From NCBI RefSeq assembly GCF_030160295.1, contig NZ_BSOB01000010.1:466901-530900 (forward strand): a DNA stretch of 64,000 nucleotides, written 5' to 3'. Positions 44,887 through 52,204 of this stretch are shown in pieces. The stretch's first letter is position 1; the number at the start of each line of letters is the position of its first letter. The notes below the pieces were generated by a model. That model had not been told where the DNA came from. It saw only the letters and a program-made list of their open reading frames with translations, and made no database searches. Made by a program: the position numbers and the translations under genes. Source of the stretch: Dyella acidisoli. Its GTDB lineage: Bacteria > Pseudomonadota > Gammaproteobacteria > Xanthomonadales > Rhodanobacteraceae.

Positions 44887-45115
44887 ATCGCACGTAATAA
44901 TGGCGTCCGGCACCATCGAACTTGCCGTTGCGCATGCAGCAGTTCTTGAAACAATCTCGCAGAACCGCAGGGGCAAGGATCATTGCGGCCGAGTTTCTCG
45001 AAACAACTCCTTGTCGCCGTGCACGATACGTACACCTTTTTTGACACGCTGCTCGGAAGGGAACCCCTTACGGCGTTTACTACTGCGCTCGAAAGCAGAA
45101 GTTATGGAATGACAT
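44885..45115 (-). pseudogene. SEC-C zinc-binding protein gene interrupted by three +1 shifts
   Basis: From an ATG at 45115 with a perfect AAGGAG site 7 nt upstream, the encoded protein becomes coherent only if one base is skipped at three places. Each place is the tetranucleotide TTTC, read as one Phe codon (minus strand 45094-45091, 45003-45000 and 44951-44948). The restored product is 75 residues: basic N-terminus with KRRKGF, then [20 protein letters not shown], and a SEC-C zinc motif [10 protein letters not shown]...FKNCCM (CxC-8-CC), ending HYYVR at a TAA. Unshifted frames end early. Two of the three shifts precede CGA. Decay, sequencing error and recoding are all possible. Confidence 0.6.
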
Positions 45116-45268
45116 GGCACATCTCCTTGGCCTGCCCGTTAGCGGGCGCGGCATGATAGCCCGGATGCTCCCTTCATTCGCACATGCCCCGGCTCACCCA
45201 AGAGCGCATGATGGGCGAGCAGCCCGGGCGCTGTGCCCGCTGCCACCGTTCATAGCGAGGGCCTTCCC

Positions 45269-45613
45269 ATGCTCGACTGGCTGGACTACCGCAAACAACT
45301 CATGGGCCGCATCGGCGAGATCGGCAAACTCAGCCCCGACACTGTCGCCGGCTACCAGACCCTGTCCCACGCCGCCCAGAAAACCGGCCGCCTGGACGCC
45401 AAGACCCGCGAATTGATCGCCCTGGCCGTGGCCGTGACCACCCGCTGCGACGGCTGCATTACCGTGCACACCGGCGAAGCCTTGAAGCACGGTGCCAGCC
45501 ACGAGGAAATCGCCGAGGCGCTGGGCGTGGCTATTGCCCTCAACGCCGGCGCGGCATTGGTGTACTCGGCCCGGGTGATGGATGCGGTCAGCGCGCACGA
45601 GGCGGGGCGCTAG
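45269..45613 (+). CDS. Carboxymuconolactone decarboxylase / AhpD-like protein
   Basis: Small helical protein of 114 residues with the redox motif TRCDGCITVHTGEAL (CxxCxxxH) as in AhpD-type peroxidase-cycle proteins. KTRELIALAVAVTT precedes it and HGASHEEIAEALGVAIALNAG follows, both standard. The start at 45269 is preferred to earlier in-frame codons. It stands alone. Confidence 0.92.
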   Translation: MLDWLDYRKQLMGRIGEIGKLSPDTVAGYQTLSHAAQKTGRLDAKTRELIALAVAVTTRCDGCITVHTGEALKHGASHEEIAEALGVAIALNAGAALVYSARVMDAVSAHEAGR

Positions 45614-45727
45614 GGCACCAGGGATTCGGCGTCACCATTTCAAAATTCGGGAAGCCAAACGTCTCCACTAGGTCAGGCCCCCTCTGACCGATGACCTTGG
45701 CTACCCGAAGACGGTGATGCTGTGCCC

Positions 45728-45970
45728 ATGACCATCCCAGAAATCGAACTGCAACTGACCAGCCTGCAAAGCGCCATGCCACGCCTGCTCCAGGACAATC
45801 TGGGCACCGAGTTCTGGATCGAGTTTCTGGACCGCGCCGACGCCATCCGCAACCACGTGTCGCTCGACCATTACGACTGGGTTACCGAGCGGATCTACGA
45901 AGTGCTGGCCAGCTACGGCATTTCGACGCCATCCCAGTGGATCCTTTCCGCAGCCGCCAAGGCAGACTGA
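45728..45970 (+). CDS. Small protein of unknown function
   Basis: Soluble protein of 80 residues (82 if the GTG at 45722 is used). It is acidic and helical, with LTSLQSAMPRLLQDN and FWIEFLDRADAIRNHVSLDHYDWVTERIYEVL. No family is recognised, but the composition and codon use look real. Confidence 0.6.
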   Translation: MTIPEIELQLTSLQSAMPRLLQDNLGTEFWIEFLDRADAIRNHVSLDHYDWVTERIYEVLASYGISTPSQWILSAAAKAD

Positions 45971-46047
45971 AGCGACTTAAGGGATCTGCCGTTCGGCCGA
46001 TAGGGTCATCAAGGGGCCTATTCATGCGGGACCCGGGGGGCTTCACC

Positions 46048-46224
46048 ATGACCGCACCAACCGCCGTCGCTGTGCTGATGCTGCACAACCAATCCTGTTC
46101 CCAATGCCGTGTGGGTGAACCCTGCGTGGTCACCGAGCGCATTCTGGATGATTGGATGCGCCGACAAGCGGCCACCTCACCCGAGCCCGAAGCAGCATGC
46201 ATGGCCACCGAGGACGCCGCCTGA
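46048..46224 (+). CDS. Very small cysteine-containing protein
   Basis: Frame of 58 codons starting at an ATG with GGGGGG 8 nt upstream; it opens in frame at 46024 too. A motif CSQCRVGEPC lies near residue 20, followed by helices. No homologue is known to me, so the call rests on the ribosome binding site and cysteines. Confidence 0.4.
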   Translation: MTAPTAVAVLMLHNQSCSQCRVGEPCVVTERILDDWMRRQAATSPEPEAACMATEDAA

Positions 46225-46303
46225 CCGCGGCACATACCATCGTCCCATTCCCTCGCTAAGCTAGGCCCACTCCGATACGGAGCCAACGGGGAGTAAGGGG
46301 CTT

Positions 46304-46492
46304 ATGCATCCGCATCCGTTATTCGGCCTGGTCGCCGCCATCCTGGCAGTGATTCCCGCCTGGAAAATCGTCGCCAAAGCCGGCTACAACGGCGCCTGGT
46401 CACTACTGATCTTTGTGCCGTTGATCAACATCATCATGATGTACGTGTTTGCGTTCAGTCAGTGGCCGACAGAGAAGTCGAGAGCGCCTTAG
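46304..46492 (+). CDS. Small two-helix membrane protein
   Basis: Protein of 62 residues with two hydrophobic helices (LFGLVAAILAVIPAWKIV, WSLLIFVPLINIIMMYVFAF) joined by a short AKAGYNGA turn. GGGGAGTAAGGGG lies upstream of the ATG. Resembles the small membrane proteins often found beside DUF805-like genes. Function unknown. Confidence 0.7.
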   Translation: MHPHPLFGLVAAILAVIPAWKIVAKAGYNGAWSLLIFVPLINIIMMYVFAFSQWPTEKSRAP

Positions 46493-46514
46493 CCTGCAGC
46501 AAGCCATGCGTATA

Positions 46515-46536
46515 GGTTGGGGCGCAAACCCCAACC
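46515..46536. repeat. Palindrome, GCAAACCCCAAC family
   Basis: Stem GGTTGGGG / CCCCAACC with loop CGCAAA. It is related to the wider inverted repeat at 1295-1344. Confidence 0.65.
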
Positions 46537-46612
46537 CACGTAATCGCTGCAATGGACCACACGAAGCACTCCAAACGTCCTTGAGTGCTTCGCACTTCTA
46601 TCCGATAAAACC

Positions 46613-46993
46613 TTATGGCGGCGAAGCACCCAGCAGCCCCACCTTGTAACCCGCCTCACGCAGCCGGCTGGTGGCCTTCATGCTCAACACCACCAGGATC
46701 ACCAGACCCACGAGCGGAACAAAGCACCCGATAATCAGCAGCACCTTGGTGCCGGTGGAATATCCCAAGCCCCCGCAAACGCGAGCGACGCCGATCAGCG
46801 CCATGACAATGGCAACAAGAGCCAAGGCCAACGCCAGACCACCTGAGTGCTGTAACGCGATGGTCAGAAAGTTCAGGATGATCGAATAAATAATCAGCTT
46901 CTGCCCACTGGCAACCTGCTGCAATTCGTCGGTGTTGGAAAAACCATTATCAACCTGCGAACGCGGTGCTTCGTACGGATTGTTGCTGCTCAT
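46613..46993 (-). CDS. Membrane protein with NPYEAP N-terminus
   Basis: Protein of 126 residues beginning SSNNPYEAPRSQV, a pattern common to small Xanthomonadales and Lysobacter membrane proteins. Three helices follow: LIIYSIILNFLTIAL, GLALALALVAIVMALIGVA and VLLIIGCFVPLVGLVILVVL, then a charged tail. AGGGGGAAGC precedes the ATG. No function is known. Confidence 0.75.
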   Translation of the reverse strand: MSSNNPYEAPRSQVDNGFSNTDELQQVASGQKLIIYSIILNFLTIALQHSGGLALALALVAIVMALIGVARVCGGLGYSTGTKVLLIIGCFVPLVGLVILVVLSMKATSRLREAGYKVGLLGASPP

Positions 46994-47395
46994 GCTTCCC
47001 CCTATCAGCGTTAAGAAACCTGCCAGCGGTATGCAGGCAAGCATTAAAAAAACGTCAGACCCCTAGTGATTTACTGCAAAACTTTCAGTGCATCGCCGGG
47101 TATTCCCCGAACACCGAGCGACAGGCTTGCTTGTTATACAACAAAGATTATCTGGCGCGCTTTTCAATAAGCCTGCCAAGTTAGTCGAGACTCTCCCCTC
47201 CTCCCCCGGGATAAGGAGCGAAACCCCGGAAAAACCTCAGGTTATACCTCCCTATTCTGCGACTAAAGCCGCCCAATTAATGAATCAAAACAACCTTTCA
47301 TGACTTAATCGGCACCCACCCCTGAAAGTCCCTTTCAGCCAGGGGACGGCTGTCATCAATACGGCAACACGTTTGCTAGCGAGGTGGTCGACTAC
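46994..47395. other. AT-rich intergenic stretch
   Basis: 402 bp without a supportable gene, clearly AT-richer than neighbours and at the left edge of the methyltransferase/flavin-reductase-like pair. No obvious att site or repeat was found. Confidence 0.5.
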
Positions 47396-48025
47396 ATGCA
47401 CACTGGAGAGCAGTACCACAACCTCATCCTGACTTCGCGGCGAGATCGAGTGGTGCGGGACAGATTCCAGAAGACGGCGCTGGATTTGCTTCCTGAGGGA
47501 GCAGATGTACTCGACTTTGGTGCCGGCACCGGTATTGATGCAAAAATATTCGCCGCTAAAGGACATCGTACTTTCGTGTATGAGCCCTCGCAGGCGATGA
47601 GCGAATACCTGACCCGATATTGCAGCGATGACATCGATCGTAAAAGCATTGTCACGGTGACATCGCCGCTTGCATGCAAGGTGCAAGCCGTCACAGCAAA
47701 CTTCGCGGTGCTCAATCACTTCGCGAGTCACACGCTGCTTTTTGAAGAGTTGTCGCGCGTAGTCCACCATGGTGGCTTTGTCCTAGCCAGCATGCTCAAC
47801 CCGTATTACCTCGGGGATGCGCGTTACAGCTGGTGGCGGGCAAATCTCATAAACCTCATACGGCACGGCCACTACGCCATCGAAAGTGAAAGCCGCATCC
47901 ATCGTTTTACGCCGCGCTCCGTAGCGCGAGCAGCAACACCGCATTTCCAACTTGAGCGCTTGACCCCGCGTGGCTTCGGGCTGGCCACTCAGCTCTACAT
48001 GTTCCTGCTATTTCGGCGCGGCTAA
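47396..48025 (+). CDS. SAM-dependent methyltransferase (class I)
   Basis: Protein of 209 residues with the SAM-binding motif VLDFGAGTGIDAKIFAAKG, acidic loop VYEPSQAM, and motif HGGFVLASMLNP. A GAGGTGG site lies 8 nt before the ATG; an upstream in-frame GTG at 47384 is possible. The C-terminus adds FTPRSVARAATPHFQLERLTP. The neighbour begins one nt after the stop, so both form an operon. The substrate is unknown; it resembles O-methyltransferases of small-molecule pathways. Confidence 0.85.
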   Translation: MHTGEQYHNLILTSRRDRVVRDRFQKTALDLLPEGADVLDFGAGTGIDAKIFAAKGHRTFVYEPSQAMSEYLTRYCSDDIDRKSIVTVTSPLACKVQAVTANFAVLNHFASHTLLFEELSRVVHHGGFVLASMLNPYYLGDARYSWWRANLINLIRHGHYAIESESRIHRFTPRSVARAATPHFQLERLTPRGFGLATQLYMFLLFRRG

Positions 48026-48026
48026 C

Positions 48027-48950
48027 ATGTGGAAAGATTGGATCAGGCCGTTCGTGCGCCCACTTCCGCAATGGTCTCCGGTGGCCATAGCACCTCCGTC
48101 GCAACTGGTCACCGCCACCTTGCGCTGGAACGGAAAATCGACAGATGTTACGGCAGACCACACCGTGGCTTCGCTCAGGCCGCTTACGATTGCGACCAGC
48201 TTTGACGCCGGCCAGCATCCCGTACTCGAGTACATCGATAGCACTACAGAAAAGCGGCTCGGCGTCTTGCGCCTGGTGCGAGCTGGGACGGTCAATACCG
48301 AAGATTCGTCAATTGCCCTCTACCACGTTGCATCAGGCGAACATCACTGCCTCACGTGGCCGCGACGCTCGTGGAACGCATGGCTTCAAAACCGTAGCAT
48401 GCTGAAAAATCGCGCATCAAGTCACTTGAATATGGAACCTGCAGCGGCACAGCAGCTCATGATTGCTTATCTGTGTCCGCGGCCAGTCATCCTTGTCTCT
48501 GTCAATGCGCCAGGCCACCAAAATATCTTCCCGATGGATTTAATTGGCCCGCTAAAACGCAGCGGATTTTTTTCGCTAGCATTGCGCAGCACCAACGTTT
48601 CTCAGCCTGTGATGCGCGAAGTACGCCGAGTTGCGCTGTCAAACATCCCTGCGGCAATGAAGGGGATTGTTTACAAGCTCAGCGAGCACCATAAGCAGCC
48701 GCTTCAGGATTGGAGTTCGCTTCCGTTCCCGGTTCAACAGTCGCGGGAATTTGGCATTCCCGCCGTTGCTGCAGCACTCCGTGTTCAAGAGCTGGCCATT
48801 GTGCACAGCCAGGAAATTGGTTCGCACACATTCTTCCTTGGCCGCGTTATTTCTGAGGAACATTGGTCGGAAGGCGCGCAGCTGCATCACACGGCGGGCT
48901 TTCATCAAATTTATCGCCGCAAGCGGGATATTCCGTTTACAGAGGTCTAG
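48027..48950 (+). CDS. Flavin-reductase-like FMN-binding protein
   Basis: Protein of 307 residues. The second half resembles the FMN-binding split barrel of flavin reductases: RPVILVSVNAPGHQNIFPMD, then FFSLALRSTNVSQPVMREV and IGSHTFFLGRVISEEHW. The first 110 residues are an added domain with no recognised family. It starts one nt after the methyltransferase stop, so co-expression is strongly indicated. Together they could belong to a modification pathway, but nothing else around supports a product. Confidence 0.78.
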   Translation: MWKDWIRPFVRPLPQWSPVAIAPPSQLVTATLRWNGKSTDVTADHTVASLRPLTIATSFDAGQHPVLEYIDSTTEKRLGVLRLVRAGTVNTEDSSIALYHVASGEHHCLTWPRRSWNAWLQNRSMLKNRASSHLNMEPAAAQQLMIAYLCPRPVILVSVNAPGHQNIFPMDLIGPLKRSGFFSLALRSTNVSQPVMREVRRVALSNIPAAMKGIVYKLSEHHKQPLQDWSSLPFPVQQSREFGIPAVAAALRVQELAIVHSQEIGSHTFFLGRVISEEHWSEGAQLHHTAGFHQIYRRKRDIPFTEV

Positions 48951-49173
48951 CCTAAGCGCTATTCCACTAGGTCAAAAACCGCACGGGCAAAGCTCTTAGC
49001 CACCGTAGCCAGCCCTCTTTGGCAACAGAGGTCGTCACAATGCTGACACAGATGGACGCCATAACGATGACGCGTCCATGTGTCGGATCTTCGGCCTTTG
49101 CAACAAAATACGGCCTGCATGGCGTCCCCATGCATCTAAGCCCCGAAGAGAGAATGCGCGATCAGAGGCCTCC

Positions 49174-49659
49174 ATGAACACCCTTTTTCCAGCTCTTTTC
49201 AGCCTCGTATTTATTTGCATTGGCGCAGGCATTATCAGCTTTGGGCGAAATACAGCAGCCAAGGCGAAGCGCAGCTCGTCCTGGCCCACGACTGAAGGGG
49301 AAATTGCGCATTCGGCGGTTCTCTTTCAGACGGACACATCCAGTACGGGCAATGCATCAACGTATAAGGCCGATATCGTCTATCGATACAAAGTGCACGG
49401 CAGGAGTTATTCGTCTTCCAAAATCTCCTTTTTGGATCTCGCTACCTCTGCAACCAATCGCGCACAAAATCTAGTGGACCGTTACCCCGACAATTCCACA
49501 GTTCAGGTCTACTACAACCCTGCCAACCCCTCCGAATCGGTGTTGGAGCCGGGCGACGCGAGCGGCATCACGTTCCTATACCTTGTCGGGTCTCTGTTCG
49601 CTGCGGGCGGCCTTTTCTTCCTGATCATGAGCTTGACGGGACACGTGCACGTACGTTGA
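49174..49659 (+). CDS. DUF3592 family membrane protein
   Basis: Protein of 161 residues with one helix at each end (LFPALFSLVFICIGAGIISF and FLYLVGSLFAAGGLFFLIMS) and a soluble middle with the family signature WPTTEGEIAHSAV, DIVYRYKVHGRSYSSSKI and VQVYYNPANPSESVLEPG. The start at 49174 follows CAGAGG. Function of DUF3592 is unknown. Confidence 0.85.
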   Translation: MNTLFPALFSLVFICIGAGIISFGRNTAAKAKRSSSWPTTEGEIAHSAVLFQTDTSSTGNASTYKADIVYRYKVHGRSYSSSKISFLDLATSATNRAQNLVDRYPDNSTVQVYYNPANPSESVLEPGDASGITFLYLVGSLFAAGGLFFLIMSLTGHVHVR

Positions 49660-49899
49660 GTCGGAGCGGAAACTCTTAACTCATCGGGCCGTGAATAGAA
49701 GCATTGGCACTGTCTCGCACCGTCTTCTAAATCGTAGACCGCTTCAGAAAAACGGATCACGCTCTATAGCCACACCGCTTTCCGTAAGCGGAACGCTCAG
49801 CGACTTCACCCACCCCGTTCAATCGCCTTAAAGCCACATCTTCCATGGCTACGCCCTGTGCACGCGCTTGAAAATCTCTCCGGAAACATTGGCCGAGAC

Positions 49900-50526
49900 T
49901 CACTCGTCCGTCGTCTTCTGCTCCACGAAATGATTGAGCAGCACGTGACGACTCGCCGCCATGATTTCCTCGGCAAACGCCGCATCTGCACTCACGACGG
50001 AACGGGAAAGAATGAGTGCACCGACCATTTCGCAGCAGAACGCAATGGCCATTCGTCGAGTCTCCTCCTGGTTGTTACCTTCAGGAAGGTGCTCGGCCAC
50101 GGGACCCGCAAGGATCTCGATCATCGCGTTGAGACCCTTGGAGAAAATTGTCTGCGCCTGATCACCTAAACGACGCACATCGGCGGAAAGACCTGCCACG
50201 GCGCAGCCATGCTCGATGTCACTGCAATGGGTGCCGGATAGATAGAAATCCACTTGCCGCTGAAGCCGATCACCGTCTGGCGACAGCGGGGCTGCGATGG
50301 CGTCTTTGAGATCCTGGTTTGCTTTTTCCATGGCGCTGGCCACCACTTCGGCCGCTAGTGCCTCCTTCGACTGGAAGTGGTTGTAAAAGCCGCCCTGTGT
50401 AAAACCTGCAGCTTTCATCAGCGCGTTCAGGCCAACACCGTCGATCCCGTGCTCGCGGAACAACTTCTCTGAGGCCTCAATGATGGCCTTACGGTTTTCC
50501 GCGGCCTTCTGTCTCGACACACCCAT
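49900..50526 (-). CDS. TetR/AcrR-family transcriptional regulator
   Basis: Repressor of 208 residues. The N-terminal HTH (about 10-55) reads RKAIIEASEKLFREHG and LNALMKAAGFTQGGFYNHFQSKEAL. The ligand domain carries two Cys near residue 95 and one late. It is divergent from an SDR dehydrogenase, and two palindromes of 18 bp in the shared 245-bp interval are the likely operators. Therefore it probably controls the SDR/NTF2 genes and itself. The start at 50526 is the family N-terminus. Confidence 0.9.
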   Translation of the reverse strand: MGVSRQKAAENRKAIIEASEKLFREHGIDGVGLNALMKAAGFTQGGFYNHFQSKEALAAEVVASAMEKANQDLKDAIAAPLSPDGDRLQRQVDFYLSGTHCSDIEHGCAVAGLSADVRRLGDQAQTIFSKGLNAMIEILAGPVAEHLPEGNNQEETRRMAIAFCCEMVGALILSRSVVSADAAFAEEIMAASRHVLLNHFVEQKTTDE

Positions 50527-50582
50527 GGCAAACACCTTTCGTCACGACCAGTGATGGGAATTATAGCCGCGATCGAAAATAA

Positions 50583-50600
50583 CAATGGTGATCGCCATTG
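50583..50600. promoter_or_regulatory. Palindromic operator 1 for the TetR regulator
   Basis: CAATGG...CCATTG, 18 bp with one mismatched base pair, centred about 65 bp from the regulator start. Confidence 0.6.
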
Positions 50601-50625
50601 ACAATTCGTCCCAGGCGTCTAAACT

Positions 50626-50643
50626 CAATGTCGTTCACCATTG
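50626..50643. promoter_or_regulatory. Palindromic operator 2 for the TetR regulator
   Basis: CAATG...CATTG, matching operator 1 at 13 of 18 positions and starting 43 bp from it, about four helical turns. It lies about 130 bp before the SDR gene. Confidence 0.55.
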
Positions 50644-50771
50644 TGTTTCCGGAAGAACCAGTCAGCCTTAGAAATGTTAATAAAATCAATCAAATAAGAC
50701 CAAGTATGCGGCCATCGAACTGCGAAACCTGAGTCTTTCCATCCACATCCATCTCGCAAAAGGACCATCCC

Positions 50772-51518
50772 ATGAAACTCACAGGCAACACTATCTTCAT
50801 CACCGGCGGCGGCTCTGGCATCGGTCGCGGCTTGGCCGAGGCGTTTCACAAACTGGGCAACCAAGTGATCATCTCTGGCCGTCGTGCCGAGCGCCTGAAG
50901 GCAACCATCGACGCCAATCCAGGCATGCAGGCCGTCGAGCTCGACATCACCGACCCTGCGAGCATCAAAGCCGTCGCGAATAAGTTGATAGCCGACCACC
51001 CTGACCTGAACGTGCTCATCAACAACGCCGGTGTCATGTTTCCCGATGGCGCCGCCGGCCCTGTTGACGATGATCTTCTGACATCGACGGTTGCCACTAA
51101 CGTGCTGGGGCCGATTCGCATGACTTCTGCGCTTATCGAGCATTTGAAGTCAAAAGATCGGGCAGTCATCGCCAACGTCGCATCCGTGCTTGGCTATGTA
51201 CCTTTGGCCATCACGGCCGTCTATAGCGCGACCAAAGCAGCACTGCATTCGTACACGCTGTCGCAGCGTTATCTGCTCAAAGACACCAACGTGTCGGTCA
51301 TCGAAATTGCGCCACCGTGGGTGCGTACTGAACTCTTGAATAGCAGCGAAGAAGAGCGTGCGATGCCACTTGATGAGTTCATCGCCGGAGCAATGCAGCA
51401 GCTAGGTACTGATACCAACGAAATACTTGTTGGACAGGCACCGGCGATGCGTGCAAACCCCGGCCCCCATGAACACGCCTTCGTCAACCAGTTCAACGAC
51501 ATGTTTGCCGCCGGTTGA
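50772..51518 (+). CDS. Short-chain dehydrogenase/reductase
   Basis: NAD(P)-dependent oxidoreductase of 248 residues. The cofactor motif is FITGGGSGIGRGLAEAF, NAG is NNAGVMFPDG, and the catalytic site is NVASVLG with YSATKAALHSY (Tyr and Lys). DltE-like members of the family share this layout. A clear start follows a weak ribosome binding site. It is under probable TetR control and precedes an NTF2-like gene by 70 nt. Confidence 0.92.
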   Translation: MKLTGNTIFITGGGSGIGRGLAEAFHKLGNQVIISGRRAERLKATIDANPGMQAVELDITDPASIKAVANKLIADHPDLNVLINNAGVMFPDGAAGPVDDDLLTSTVATNVLGPIRMTSALIEHLKSKDRAVIANVASVLGYVPLAITAVYSATKAALHSYTLSQRYLLKDTNVSVIEIAPPWVRTELLNSSEEERAMPLDEFIAGAMQQLGTDTNEILVGQAPAMRANPGPHEHAFVNQFNDMFAAG

Positions 51519-51588
51519 TGAGTTGGCGAACACCCTGTTCGCTCCTCATAACGCCCAAGCCACTTAATTTCCCATTGAGGAAAGTGCT

Positions 51589-51990
51589 ATGTCCAAGACC
51601 ACCCCTGAGCAAAACAAGGCGCTTGTGCTCAAAGCGTTCGACACGCTTTTCAACAAACGCGATTACGACGCCGCTGAGCGTTTCTGGTCGGAAAAATATA
51701 TCCAGCACAGCGCCCACATCCCACCCGGCCGCAACGGCTTGTTCAATTTGATTCGCAGCCTCCCCGCCACCCTGCGCTATGAGCCGGGAGTGATCTTTGC
51801 TGAAGGTGACTATGTGATGGTGCACGGTCGCTTTTCAGGCACCGGCCGGCCGACGGCCTGGATCGCTGCGGATGTTCTGCGCGTCGAAAACGGCGTCTTT
51901 GCCGAACACTGGGACGTATTGCAGGACGAGGCTACACAAGCCGAATCCCAGAGTGGCCTGCCGATGTTTGGAACGCGTTTCCCTGCATGA
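51589..51990 (+). CDS. NTF2/SnoaL-like protein
   Basis: Small protein of 133 residues with the cone-shaped NTF2-like fold: LKAFDTLFNKRDYDAAERFW, YIQHSAHIPPGRNGLFNLIRSLP and the late FAEHWDVLQDEATQ. SnoaL-like proteins act as cyclases, isomerases or ligand binders. With the SDR it forms a probable two-gene operon controlled by the divergent TetR regulator. GAGG precedes the ATG. Confidence 0.88.
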   Translation: MSKTTPEQNKALVLKAFDTLFNKRDYDAAERFWSEKYIQHSAHIPPGRNGLFNLIRSLPATLRYEPGVIFAEGDYVMVHGRFSGTGRPTAWIAADVLRVENGVFAEHWDVLQDEATQAESQSGLPMFGTRFPA

Positions 51991-52004
51991 TGGGGAACCT
52001 GCAA

Positions 52005-52058
52005 AGGATCAGGTTCACTTTCAAGGTTGAGTGAAAGTAAACAGGTGAACCTGATCCT
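52005..52058. repeat. Long nested inverted repeat
   Basis: Perfect 14-bp arms AGGATCAGGTTCAC (52005-52018) and GTGAACCTGATCCT (52045-52058) enclose smaller arms ACTTTC / GAAAGT. It lies between convergent genes. There is no T-tract on either side, so it may be a REP-like or RNA-structure element rather than a terminator. Confidence 0.7.
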
Positions 52059-52204
52059 ACCTTTGTAACGATTGTTCTGGGTCCGAAGCGGGTACTGACC
52101 GACCCAATAGTGCCGGATGCTCAAAACCCTCTTGCTTGAGTGTTCTAACTTTGGGAAGCGCTCTTACCTCTTCTTGCTTGATGGCCTGGCCCATCCCCGG
52201 CGCT

